Under the pieces are notes generated by a model. That model did no database searches. It saw nothing but the letters and a program-made list of their open reading frames with translations, and was not told the origin of the DNA. DNA of 36,342 bases from Atkinsonella hypoxylon (lineage: Eukaryota > Ascomycota > Sordariomycetes > Hypocreales > Clavicipitaceae): NCBI GenBank assembly GCA_000729835.1, contig JFHB01000269.1, positions 1-36,342 on the forward strand, in the 5' to 3' direction. The position numbers and the translations under genes are program-made. This document shows, one piece after another, positions 22,308-32,439 of the stretch. Within the stretch, counting starts at the first letter, position 1; every line of letters begins with the position of its first letter.

Positions 22308-24347
22308 ATGGCCAATGCGGCAATCTCTACGTCGCTATTTATCAACGCAGCTTTTGCAATTGGAGTATTTCTGCATGTCTTTTTATTTAGCAAGGGAGAG
22401 TGGGACCTACGGACGACAAGAATAATTCGTCTGTTTCTGGTGCTATGGGTGAACTTGGCTGTCGCTTTGCAACTATATTCGATGCTTCTGCCCTCCTCTC
22501 TTTCTTGCAATCCCTTTGTTCTATCCCTACTCCTAGTAGGCTCAATTGCCCTCGGTATCTGGGCTAGTATGGTTATCTACAGAGCAGGGTTTCACCGCTT
22601 GAATCGATTTCCAGGGCCGTTTGCTGCGAGGCTCTCCAATTTGTACATTACTCGGCTTTCAGTCAAGAACACGCAGCTCTACCGAGAAATTCAAGCCTTG
22701 CATAAGACGTGGGGCGATGTTGTTCGGGTAGGTAAGTACATATTTAATGGCTTCAACTTGCATGAAATTGCTTCAAGCTCAATGAAATCGGCGGCTGAGC
22801 CATCTTAAGCTCCTTCAGAGCTCTCCATAATTGATGCGAGAGCTGTTTCGGCAATACACTCGAACAATTCCCCTTGTATCAAAGGGCCATGGTATAATAT
22901 TGAGCAACCTGCCATCTCCGTTCACATGACACGAGACAAAGAGGAGCACTCGCAAAGGCGGAAGGCATGGGACAGGGCGTTCAGTTCCAAAGGTGGGCCG
23001 TGATTTTGAATCCAGTACCCCTTCAACCTCGTATGCTAACCATGCTGATAAGCCCTTCGGGACTATGAACCTCGGGTGATGAAATACGCCAGTTTACTAC
23101 TCAAGCAAATTGAGGAAAGTCAAGACACGTCATTTGACGTATCAAAATGGTTCAACTTCTACAGCTTTGACGTTATGGGTGACCTAGCCTTTGCAGAGGA
23201 TTTTGATATGCTTCGTAGTGGACAAGCGCATGGGTTTATGAAGCTAGTCCACACGCACATGGTGGGAGCTGGGATCTTTAGTCACCTGATATGGATATTT
23301 CCGCTGCTGAGATCAATGCACATCTTGAATCGTGAAGACATTCAGTTCCAAGACTGGCTCGCGAACAAGGTTCGATATCGAGAAAAGGTCAGATCAAGCG
23401 AGACTTATTCTACTATACACTAAATTGCCAAGCTGATAGCAGACTTTCAGAATCATCCTGATGTTCCTGACGTTTTTTCTTGGCTAATCTCCGACTTTGA
23501 ACGGCTGAAAAATCCAAAGCAGCAAGATCGTCTAAATCTACAAGCGGATATGCAACTCATTGCGGTTGCTGGCAGGTTGGGAATACCGGATGTTGCATTT
23601 CATCTTTTCGCAGAAAGGCTAACTCAATAGTAGCGATACTACAGCCACAACTCTGTCATGTCTGTTTTACCTACTAGCAACAAATAAACCCATGTGCACC
23701 AGACTTCAAGATGAAGTTGAAGACCATTTCCCAAGTTTCGAGGAGCTGGAGCATTCCAAACTCTCCAAGATGTTGTACCTCCAAGCTTGTATTAACGAAT
23801 CGCTCCGCCTCTTTCCTCCGGTACCTTCTGGTTTGCAGCGCATGACACCAGCCGAAGGGATACAGATCGGAGAAACGTTCATTCCTGGAAATACCATTGT
23901 TACCATTCCCTCATATGCTCAATATAGAGGTAATAGCAAGCAGCTTCCTTTGAGATTCACAATTCCGGATGAAACTAGAGAGTGCTAATAAAACCTGCGC
24001 AGATGAGAGATTTTTCGCGCAGCCAGACAGCTTCATCCCAGAACGGTGGACTACGAGGCCGGAGTTGGTAAAGGATGCCTCTGTCTATGTGCCATTCGGA
24101 ACTGGTAAGCATAGCCCTCTGTGTTACCTTACCCCAGTCCCTGATTTGTTGTTCAGGAAGATACGCTTGTGTAGGAAAGCAGCTTGGATTAATGGAAGTT
24201 CGTCTGGTTACCTGCATGATATTGCGTCGTTTCAACGTGGACTTATCACCAGAATACTCTGAGGACAAGTTCTTATCCGGGCTCAAGGATAGGTTTACCT
24301 TGTCAGTGTCAAGTCTCAACATGGTGTTCACTGCAAGAGGACCATAG
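22308..24347 (+). CDS. Cytochrome P450 monooxygenase, 551 residues, seven exons
   Basis: A haem-thiolate monooxygenase, probably anchored in the ER and fed by a P450 reductase. Exons: 22308-22731, 22810-22992, 23053-23387, 23451-23575, 23634-23929, 24003-24104, 24157-24347. The six introns (52-78 bp) all start GT and end AG, and several have a CTAAC-type branch site. Joined length is 1656 bases, in frame with no stop. Visible features: about three hydrophobic N-terminal segments, proline hinge FPGPFAAR, I-helix AGSDTT (residues 354-359), K-helix ExxR as ESLR (411-414), PERW (467-470), and haem loop FGTGRYACVG with Cys493. Donors of introns 2-4 (GTGGGC, GTCAGA, GTTGGG) are non-consensus, yet the protein joins correctly there. 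The start is the first ATG in frame; upstream in-frame TTG is not used. It resembles fungal P450s annotated as tryprostatin B 6-hydroxylase-like (recalled, not searched); the substrate is unknown. Confidence 0.93.
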
Positions 24348-24635
24348 GATGTCTTGTCGCAGCTTGGTATTGATGAAGTATGGATATTCGAGGAGCTGTG
24401 ACTACCCCAGATGTCACCAAACACGTCTAACTATATTCAGCTAACATTCACTGCCACATGTTCACGTGTTGTCGAGAGGATTGTAATCAACTATTATAAT
24501 GGATGTTGGATTCTTACAACTATTCACAGACACTCGGCTAGATCGGCACTAAGCCGGCACTGGATTGCCTACCAAGCTCTAGTTACTATACCACAACCTG
24601 TCTATATTTTGTATCACAGGAGCAAAACAATATTG
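24348..24635. other. P450 3' flank, no gene seen
   Basis: Presumed 3' untranslated and terminator region. Short open frames here match nothing I recognise. Confidence 0.4.
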
Positions 24636-25070
24636 CTAAATCATGCACATTGTACCCCAGATGGGAACCAACTTGCTAATTAAGTCCACCGCAAAGTCAC
24701 CCCCTTCACGGATAAGCTCTTGGAAAGGCCTCCTCCCCCATAGTTCAGACAGATGCTGGCGTGAGACATCGACAATAGCCCCCCTATTTTACAATTCTCA
24801 TCGCTCGTAGATTGGTAAATTCCCTTGCGCAGTCGACGAACAGTTCACTAACCCATAGCCTGTTGATTTTTGACTTAATGTTCTTCGAGGCAATAATCTA
24901 CTTTTGTAGCGGGTTCTTCGGGGTATTTTCCCGTGTAAATGTATTCGAATACCTGCCAGTATGCTTGCATGCTGCCTTTTTCATACTCAAACGTCCTGGC
25001 GTTGCCCCCCTTCATGTCGCCTTGCAAAGCACGGTCAAGGTAATTACTTTGGGCCTTTAAAAAACGGTGC
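24636..25070 (-). pseudogene. BTB/POZ-domain protein relic with frameshifts
   Basis: On the - strand three consecutive pieces in different frames read as one fungal BTB protein. Piece 1 (about 25070-24878): HRFLKAQSNYLDRALQGD, then FEYEKGSMQAYWQVFEYIYT, then GKYPEEP, the core BTB fold. Piece 2 (about 24877-24825): KSKINRLWVSELFVDCARE. Piece 3 (about 24824-24636): IYQSTSDENC, then PFQELIREGGDFAVDLISKL, a C-terminal segment typical of these proteins, ending at a stop. The first shift fits one extra base near 24876 and the second one missing base near 24823. The usual N-terminal start of the domain was not found. BTB proteins are often adaptors for CUL3 ligases; this copy is not functional as read. 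It lies between two convergent genes and has near-normal composition, so it decayed by indels rather than RIP. Confidence 0.8.
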
Positions 25071-26152
25071 TATGGGCTGGGAGCTCAACAGCAACCCCTA
25101 CAGCCAGACATCTCAATGGATAGGGTTGCGGCCGACCGTTTATTCCCCCTCAGAATGTTGTATATATAGACAGACTGCTAGTGTTTGGAAGTTCAATCGA
25201 CCACGGACTTTGATGATACCATGAAAGTAAGCCAAAGGGTTCAGACAGTATCTCACGAGCAGCCAATTCCTAGCCGACCACTGCCACGTTGCACCACACA
25301 AGTCTCACAATATGAGCCTTCGTACAGTAAACAAAAAGAATCTAAGTAGTTTCGAAATAATGATCAATATCTCCCTTCACTGACGTGAGATCGCTTTCAT
25401 GCAAATCCCACAACTGAACTCGCTTCAAAGCCCCAAAAGTACTCGTTCACTTTGGTAAAGGGAAATTGATGTACCACCAAGAAGGCTCTGCATTTCTACC
25501 TGGAGCTTCTTAAGAGATGCTGCAACACACACATAACAGATAGCAGATGTATGGATACTGTTGGAAAGTTAAATGGAAAGGGCCAGCGGATAAAAAAAAA
25601 ATTTACTGTACTCCCGTTGGAACGGGGATGTAGGTCTTTGACAGACTTTTGATATAACACTATCAGCAGCGGCGCTCCCGGGCGCCTTGAGTAGGTATAC
25701 TGGAGATCTATATTCTTACAGTTTAACTACTAAGTTCGAAAGAGATAAGTCGTATTCAAAGGTGCTGGGACCAAAGCGTCTAGGGCTTATGGCGTCAGGG
25801 CAGGGCACCCTCAGTAGTACGAAAAGGGTCAGAGTCCGGCGACTCTCATTGAATCAAGCAGAAGTTCAATTCAGCCTTCATTGCTAACTTGGCCCAGAAT
25901 CCATCAATATGGCAAAGCGTGTATTCCGTGCGCGCAGGCATGTTTCAATTTCATATTAATGGTGCTCAAGTTTCTTTTACTGGCAAGAACTTGTATGTGA
26001 TGCTTTCGTATAGCTTCTGCGTTGAAGCATTTTTTTTATTTCTATGTAGCGACTTGCGTGGCATCTGATATAGAAAATGATGTTATCAATAAAATCTACA
26101 GATGCGTTAAGGCGACGGCTGAGCACCATTGTTGCGGATACGCAGGCCAGAG
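25071..26152. other. Intergenic stretch, no gene supported
   Basis: About 1.1 kb between the BTB relic and the end of the flavoprotein gene. It contains a 10-base A run near 25592, an inverted repeat CCCGTT-GG-AACGGG near 25613-25626 and GGCGCTCCCGGGCGCC near 25670-25686. No protein similarity is recognised on either strand. It presumably includes the 3' untranslated region of the flavoprotein gene. Confidence 0.5.
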
Positions 26153-28066
26153 TCACATTGTCGACATATGCAAGGCCGCACGAGCGACAGCATCAGTGTC
26201 CAGCAATGTAACCGAATTCACGCCTGGTCGTGCGCCTGCAGCCGTAACCCAGTGAACACCCTCAGTAGGAACACCAAGAACGAAGCGCCTCTTGTGAGCT
26301 GTCCCTTGTGCATCGACCATTCTGTATGGACTAGGCGTAATGTCAATCGCCCCCGTCTCATAATCGTCAAGAACATGCGGGCGGCATTGTCTTGTACGGA
26401 AAAGATAGGAAAGAAGGTCATCCGAAGACTTTCTCAAATCTGGTTCCGGTAAGCGGGCCTCAATAAGTGTGGTGGCACGAATCTTCGACTGGGGTATATC
26501 CAATGATTGTGCAATCCAGACGCCATCTTTGGGGACAATATGAATACGGGGTCCGAGAACCTCAAGAATCCCAGCTTCCATCAATGCGATCATCTCCTCA
26601 ACACGGCGACGAGGAGGACCAATCGAAACAAAAGCATTGAGAGGGGTATACCACTGGTCAAGGTGGTCACGGTACGAGGCCCCTGTCATACCTTTGTGAT
26701 CTACAAGCAAGCGGATCTCGTTCCGAATATCCCGCATGACATCCAAAGCAGCCTTCAGAGGGTTATCCACGTTACCCATAGTAGCATTCGCTACATCCTC
26801 ACGCAGATAGTCGAGTAGCCAATCCCTCCATTTCTTCGTAGTGTCAACTTTTTGACACCTCTGGGGACGTTGCAGTCGTTCCCAAGACCAGCGCTCATCC
26901 TTGGAGATGTTGAATTGCTCCAACACTTGACTCTCATGACGGCTTCCATGTTGTGTGGCGAGAAAATGAGCCCGAAAGTCCACTGGGGATCTTTTTAGCG
27001 AGGCTCCGTGTTGTCTAGCCCTTAACAAAGCCTCATAATATACAAGCTCAACTTCTTTGCAGACATATGGCCATATCTCCTTTTTGAAGTCCAATCCATT
27101 CAATTTTCCCGCCTTTGACCTCAAGGTGTCAATGACTTGGCAGGTGAGTACAACGGGAATATGCCGTCCAAACGCACCCTTAGCATTGTCGCCTCGCGCA
27201 TGGTAAGGAATGCCTCGACGTGAGCCGGCAAACATTCGAGGCTCTTTTCCAGAAGGATGGTAAAGGAGGGTCCCTTCGACAGTAGTGGTGTAAAACCCAC
27301 CGCGACCTTGCGTGAATAAGGACATGTAGTCGAAGAAATTTAGTCCTAGACCTCTTAAGATGACACTTTCGCCACCTTCGATCGAAGAAAGATCTAGATC
27401 GGCTGGATTGCTAGGAGGAAAGTACTTTAACGCGTTATTGACAGCAAAAGTTGCCAATATCTGCAAGTGCGATTCGAGATGGACGGGGAGATGGCCCTGA
27501 GCTAAGATCACGGCGGCTAAGCCGCGGAGTGTTTGGCCAGTGGACAAAGTGATAATCTGACTTCCATCTGCTTGATCGTCTAATTTCACAGCTCTAGCTT
27601 TGTATGTCAGGATGGTGACATTGCTAGGCGCGTTGCGGACCATCTCTCGATATACCCATTCTAAGTACCGACCATATTGAGCTCGGGTTGCATAGTCGTC
27701 CGGGCCTAATTGTAGTTCAGTGCCTTTTGCCCAGTCGTAAAGGCTGGGGCCGGGGCAGACTGGCCCCTCGCATGTAACGCTGTCGTCCGTGTATAGCGTT
27801 ACTTGAGATGTCACTGTATTCATAAGGAGCTGTGGTGACTGCTCTGTACGCCATACTCTCCCAGGGCCGGGGGGAGATGGATCAATAACATGCACAACGA
27901 ACTTCGTCTTTCGGACTGGCACTTCTGACGCAGAGGAGCACAAGCGCTCCAAGGCACTGGTTCCACGTGGACCAGCCCCAACGATAGCAATGTGTGATTC
28001 GGGGCATTGCTCATCTTTTACTGAAAGCTTTGCCGAGAGGCTCTCGAAAGAATATGCAAACTTCAT
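26153..28066 (-). CDS. FAD/NAD(P)-binding flavoprotein, YdhS-like (COG4529 / NAD_binding_9 type), 637 residues
   Basis: A single-exon gene with stop TGA at 26155-26153. The N-terminal dinucleotide fold is IAIVGAGPRG (GxGxxG at residues 30-35), followed by a Rossmann strand FVVHVIDPSPPGPGRVW. Further motifs typical of this family are AAVILAQGHLP and ILRGLGLNFFDYMSLFTQGRGG. Together they indicate an FAD-binding oxidoreductase of the YdhS-like group, whose reactions are mostly unknown. No signal peptide or membrane helix is evident, so it is probably cytosolic. I chose the ATG at 28066; the frame extends to 28111 but only with a TTG. Length fits the larger fungal members. It converges on the P450 gene across the BTB relic. 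A shared pathway is possible but unproven. Confidence 0.9.
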   Translation of the reverse strand: MKFAYSFESLSAKLSVKDEQCPESHIAIVGAGPRGTSALERLCSSASEVPVRKTKFVVHVIDPSPPGPGRVWRTEQSPQLLMNTVTSQVTLYTDDSVTCEGPVCPGPSLYDWAKGTELQLGPDDYATRAQYGRYLEWVYREMVRNAPSNVTILTYKARAVKLDDQADGSQIITLSTGQTLRGLAAVILAQGHLPVHLESHLQILATFAVNNALKYFPPSNPADLDLSSIEGGESVILRGLGLNFFDYMSLFTQGRGGFYTTTVEGTLLYHPSGKEPRMFAGSRRGIPYHARGDNAKGAFGRHIPVVLTCQVIDTLRSKAGKLNGLDFKKEIWPYVCKEVELVYYEALLRARQHGASLKRSPVDFRAHFLATQHGSRHESQVLEQFNISKDERWSWERLQRPQRCQKVDTTKKWRDWLLDYLREDVANATMGNVDNPLKAALDVMRDIRNEIRLLVDHKGMTGASYRDHLDQWYTPLNAFVSIGPPRRRVEEMIALMEAGILEVLGPRIHIVPKDGVWIAQSLDIPQSKIRATTLIEARLPEPDLRKSSDDLLSYLFRTRQCRPHVLDDYETGAIDITPSPYRMVDAQGTAHKRRFVLGVPTEGVHWVTAAGARPGVNSVTLLDTDAVARAALHMSTM

Positions 28067-29085
28067 GATTGAACTAGGGGTTGATAAAATATATAACACA
28101 AGGTGATTCAATGGACTTAGTCTCGATCGTTGAGGCGATATATCGAAGTTCGGGATAACAAGCTAAGATAGAAATTGTGGCTCAACAAATACAGTGAGTA
28201 GCCTTACATAGAATCTTCCAAGGAATCTCAAGAGAAGAGGGGGACAAGCTTAAAAATATGTTTATTACATCAACCACTCATTGAAGGCGGCTCCGTGCTC
28301 GACAACCGTTAGCAGACAGCATGAAGAGATATTGTGGTACAGGATATCATTGGACTATTTAGTTTCTCAGAATTGCCAATGAAAGGCGCCACGACACATC
28401 TGCCAAGCAATTCTAATTGGCATTATGTAAAATATTTTCCTGAACGAAACACTTGCATCAGCAGGATTGAATCCCTTCCAGCGTGTTTCAGTTATTTAAA
28501 CTCTGTATTCCTGACTTATTTTTTTGATTCTAAATATAGATTTAAAGTGACTTCAAAGTTCATGCCTAATTTCCGCTCATCTTTCCACAGTACTTCCATG
28601 ATCTTTCAGTTTGTATTAGGCACAGGATACACCGGTGAGCTTCGGAAGTTAGCGCCAAGATGAGTTATGACTGCTTGCATCCCAAATGGGTTCAGGACCA
28701 AAAACTGTGGAGTATTCAAGTATTGTATGTTGGAGAAGCCCCATGGCAGATCATTCAACTAGCTGGCGTTATCTGGCAATGACGCTAATCCTTAGAACGT
28801 GGCTCGAGGTACGTTGTGGAGGGCAGAAGCAAACATTTCCTTGGCGTTTTAGTGCAGGAAAACAAGTGACCGCGCTGATTTTAAACCGCCTTGAGTCGCC
28901 AGAATCATATACATTGATGAACTGCTCCGAGGTACTGTAATGCATCTCTCAATCCAGTGATCGACAACGTTGTCTTAGTGGCAAGTAACACGCAAACTAT
29001 TTGTAATCGTATGTGAGCTGTGGTATGGTAGGGGTCACGTATGTCAAAGAATGCTACGGGTCACTGAGTTCCATTTGCTATCAAG
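28067..29085. other. Flavoprotein promoter side and unassigned DNA
   Basis: The first few hundred bases must hold the promoter of the - strand flavoprotein gene. No TATA or factor site is certain. Open frames at 28334-28663 and 28686-28940 (+) lack recognisable motifs, and I do not call them as genes. Confidence 0.45.
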
Positions 29086-29900
29086 TTCCGAATCTGTTGT
29101 AGCACGGATTCTGTCAGTGCTATGTCTATGGATCGTAATCGTTCATAGAGACAGAGTGTTGCATCGTGTAAGACTCCGTGTCTCTGGAATTCACGCACTT
29201 CAGCGCGATATGAAGTGCTGAGTCAGTTCAGAAGCAGCTGGTTTCCTTTCAGGATTGGGATCAATTGTGGACGACAGACGCCGTGCGATCTCGTGGGTGG
29301 AATTCTCCGGGCCGGGGCGTTAGAGTTGAGATGTCAGTGACTGCAACGCGAGTGAGCCCAATGTTCGATTGACTACCACATTCAAATGCTGTGCCACAAG
29401 CACCACTCGTCTTGCGTTTGCCGTTTGGGTCCTGCTGTAAGCGTAGGATTCTTGGTAGGTACGGCCATCGCAAGTCCAGAGCCGATCCTGTGCATGACAT
29501 GCGCTAATTCCCGTCAGCCAAAGGTATATCACTCGTAAGAATCAGGCCGTGGCTGGAGACTGCAACGTTGGTTGTTTGCGTATACCTTGCTCCAAGAGAT
29601 TTTTTGCCGTCTGTACCAGGTTCTGCTCTGACCGGTCGCACCTCACGTCCGAGAACACACAACCAAGAGCTGCAATGCCACATAACACGGCATTCTCTGC
29701 ATTACAAATGACACGCGTTGTCCATGTCGATTCCGAGGCGGCCATCAAAACCATATGTTGGATCTAGCTGTTCAGAATATATGGCGGCAAGGTTCTGCAT
29801 GGGCTTTTGAGTTGATATTAGAGTATCAGGGTTTAGAACAAGTATATGAATTACAGATGGTGAACCTAAGAATATGCTCCACGTAAAAGTATGCATTCGA
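29086..29900 (-). other. Protein-like fragments of uncertain identity
   Basis: Several short - strand frames look coding but do not join. One ends LRSIDIALTESVLQQIRNLI (about 29087-29150). Another reads NPERKPAASELTQHF (near 29230-29275), which faintly resembles the last subdomain of protein kinases. A third (29542-29754) is moderately Cys-rich. No coherent gene model with introns could be built. It may be a decayed gene or chance. Confidence 0.25.
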
Positions 29901-30773
29901 GAAGCTCACTTAATTCTTAGCGCAAGCCTTCGCGAAAAGAGGGAACGAACCTGGGTTGAGGGGAGAGAGCCTGGGATGATGGCGCTGCACCATTGTCATT
30001 CGGAGCATCTTGTACTCCGTACATCAGGTTCAGCCAATGAGCCAGACGGAGTCGTAAGAGACATTGAAGTCTCATGCTGTCGCTGCCTCTGTGCCTCCCG
30101 CTTCCTCCATTCGTGGAATACGCAATGATAGTCAAATCGTACGCGTATACCGCACAACCTTGCAAACAAGCTTCAACCGCCTGCGGCCCGTTGCAACCGA
30201 GTCCGTGTCGCCCAAGGTAAAGTCTTGGCGACTGCGGAGAGCGAGACGATCTTTTGCTGAGACTATGTCAAGTGGTACGCAGGCGAGACTTTGTGTCCGT
30301 AATTGGAGTGTCTTCACCAACCGAAACATAAGATGGGTGAACAGAGGGTAAGACAGCAGGTCCAGGATGACACACGTCAATAAGGATTCGCTCATCTCAT
30401 TACTCCGAACAGCCAACGAGAAATACCTTAGAGATTTTAAATCCTCTAAGCTAAACTTAAGGCCATATTGGATTCAGTAGCTTAGCCTAATCAGAGTGCT
30501 TACCGTTAGGCTTGCTGTATCACAATTAGTAAGCCGGGAAATCACTAAAGGCGGGTGGAGAAGAGTGTTAATAACGAGTATCTTCATACGGAGTGAATCT
30601 CGGGAACACAGAAGGTGTATACATACAAGCCGGCCATCTCCCCTTGCTATCTAACCTAACGATAGATTTAATTGAACTATTGCCACTACCTCGCCTAACT
30701 ATTGCTATTACAGTGGGTCCGGGTTAATTCCTAAAAAAGCCCAACATAATATAGGTATTGCAAAACCTATAGG
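29901..30773. other. Unassigned DNA at the right edge of the island
   Basis: Mixed composition, with overlapping short frames on both strands and none convincing. 30566-30712 starts TGTTAATA and ends CTATTACA, but it lacks a target duplication or a second copy. Confidence 0.4.
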
Positions 30774-30930
30774 TGTCACGGAATAATCAGGCCTTGATAC
30801 AATGCTTGACCACTGCACCAAAAGGTCTAGTCACAACCTCAGTTAGAGGAAGTGACGATATCAAGCCCTATATAACATATTCAGCACGTAACAATAGGAA
30901 ACTTTATACAATAATTACACAGCGAATTAA
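30774..30930 (+). repeat. Probable gypsy LTR fragment
   Basis: Starts TGTCACGGAATAATC and contains a TATA-like CCTATATAACATATT, then CAGCACGTAACAATAG. This resembles promoter parts of fungal gypsy LTRs that I recall. The right end merges into AT-rich DNA and no partner copy is in the window. Boundaries are approximate. Confidence 0.45.
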
Positions 30931-31111
30931 GTAGCAATTAAATTGTAATTTAATTTATAGATTCTTTAGTTAATTCTATATTAAATAGTATAGCTAATAC
31001 TTAGTATACTATCTATCTAAATTAATAATAGCTATTAATTAGTATAGTATTAAAATTCTTCTAGATCTCTATAGTAATAGTTTTAAGCTCTATAAGTATA
31101 CTTAATATATT

Positions 31112-31345
31112 TAGCAGCTCTAATAGCTATAAGCTATTACGAGATAATTCTATAGATTTGTATGTTACATATATATATAACTACAACTATATATAAATAA
31201 GTTAGAAGTAACACTTAAGTAGTTAGATTTAATATTAATTATATGAATATTATATCTTATACTATTAGATGCTCTATTTAGAGACTCTTATAATTTACTT
31301 TGTAACTTACTATATAACCTATAAAATTTAATAGACTATCTGTTG
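31112..31345 (-). repeat. Repeat family R, copy 3 (diverged)
   Basis: Shares GCTATTACGAGATAATTCTA, AACTATATATAAATAAGTTAGAAG and AAGTAGTTAGATTTAA-type blocks with 20214-20535 and 20564-20886, in the same orientation. More strongly mutated, and its GGATTC end is lost. Confidence 0.6.
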
Positions 31346-31373
31346 GAATAGGTAGCATTAGGCTATAAGCTGC

Positions 31374-31555
31374 TATTGAAAATAATAGGGATTACAGGAC
31401 TAGATATCTAAGAGGATAGTAAAGCCTCCTAGATTAGAACCTGTAATTGCTCCTAGCAATTATTACGCAGTAGAAGCAGTAGCCGCCTAAATCAAGCTGT
31501 AGTATATAGTATAAATCACGTAGAAGGTATAAATAACTATAATTATAGTAGTATC
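31374..31555 (-). repeat. Copia B LTR fragment, 3' end (182 bp)
   Basis: The reverse complement matches the last 182 bp of the copia B LTR: TATTGAAAATAATAGGG at its edge, then GTAATTGCTCC.AGCAATTA. It is interrupted at 31555 by a second copy in the opposite direction. Confidence 0.85.
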
Positions 31556-31628
31556 TGTTAAAAATAAGCTACCCTGTATAGCCTATTTTTATGCCTACTA
31601 GTTGCTCTATTACGTAACTCTTATTAGG
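31556..31628 (+). repeat. Copia B LTR fragment, 5' end (73 bp)
   Basis: Starts TGTTAAAAATAAGCTACC, like 8027 and 15693, but lacks 11 bp between two TAGTTGC copies (a slippage-type deletion). Stops at 31628, where the gypsy D LTR begins. Confidence 0.85.
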
Positions 31629-31951
31629 TGTTATGGACTTAAGCCTTAAGCTTAGGTCTTTCAGTAGAGGGAGAACAGCAGGAGAGGGACACAGATCTAT
31701 ATAGGTAAAGAGATAAAAGTAGGCTGTATTTGTCTAAGAGTTAGCTAGACTTTGCTAGGCCCTAGAGAGAGAACCTTAGCTATAGAGTATATACTAAAAG
31801 AGGCTCTTAAGGGGATAAACCTACCTCTAAATATATAGTATAAAGGTATAAAGAGGCTTTTAGTTCTTTCTCTTTTCTCTCTTTTCTCTCTATAATTATA
31901 GTTCTTATTATAGACACTAGTTAGTAGTAGCTACTAGGTTAGTCTATTATA
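31629..31951 (+). repeat. LTR-C copy 2, 5' LTR of gypsy D (about 323 bp)
   Basis: Starts TGTTATGGACTTAAGCC and ends CTATTATA. It keeps the TG start that is mutated to TA in 19616-19937. Internal CT-rich tract (about 31865-31900) before ATAATTATAG. Confidence 0.85.
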
Positions 31952-32439
31952 TACTATAATTATTCTATAAATAGAATACTAGTAAGAATAATATTATTTA
32001 GTTATAGCAATAAAGGCCTAGCTAGCTAACTTAAGCACTCTTTTAACCTCTATAAAGAGGTAGAGGAAAATACAGTAGAAATTAGCTAAAAAGCAGTAGA
32101 AATTATAGTACTTTATAAATTAGTTAAGAGCTAATCCTTATAGATAAAGGAACTATAATACTTTATAATAAACTATATATAGATAAAGAAGTAGCTTTAA
32201 GCTGCAGTAAGCTAGTAGCTAAAGAAACCTAAATAAAAGCCTTTATCTATAGTAAACCCTTATAATAGAAATAAATAGAGCTTTTAGGCTTAGTAAATAG
32301 CAATTACCTAAAAGCTTTAAGCTAATAGTGCCTTTATAGGTATAATATAGAACTAATAGTACTATTTATACTAAAGCTTATTACTTAAGGTTTAGTAAAG
32401 AGTAGCTACTTATTATAAAGTAAGTAAAGTAAAAGAATA

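Noticed and set aside
22308..24347. P450 as a pseudogene
   Set aside because: All apparent stops fall in the six introns. The joined exons are open for 551 codons and hold every P450 signature.
25612..25690. Rho-independent terminator or regulatory palindrome
   Set aside because: The small inverted repeats near the A run are too short to interpret, and that terminator type does not apply to fungal genes.
28067..28111. Upstream extension of the flavoprotein
   Set aside because: The frame starts with TTG. The first ATG is at 28066 and leaves a normal distance to the GxGxxG motif.
29230..29400. Protein kinase gene on the minus strand
   Set aside because: Only weak resemblance to the last kinase subdomain. 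The HRD and DFG motifs and an ATP-binding loop were not found.
30566..30712. A 147-bp solo LTR
   Set aside because: It has TG...CA ends but no target duplication and no second copy in the window.
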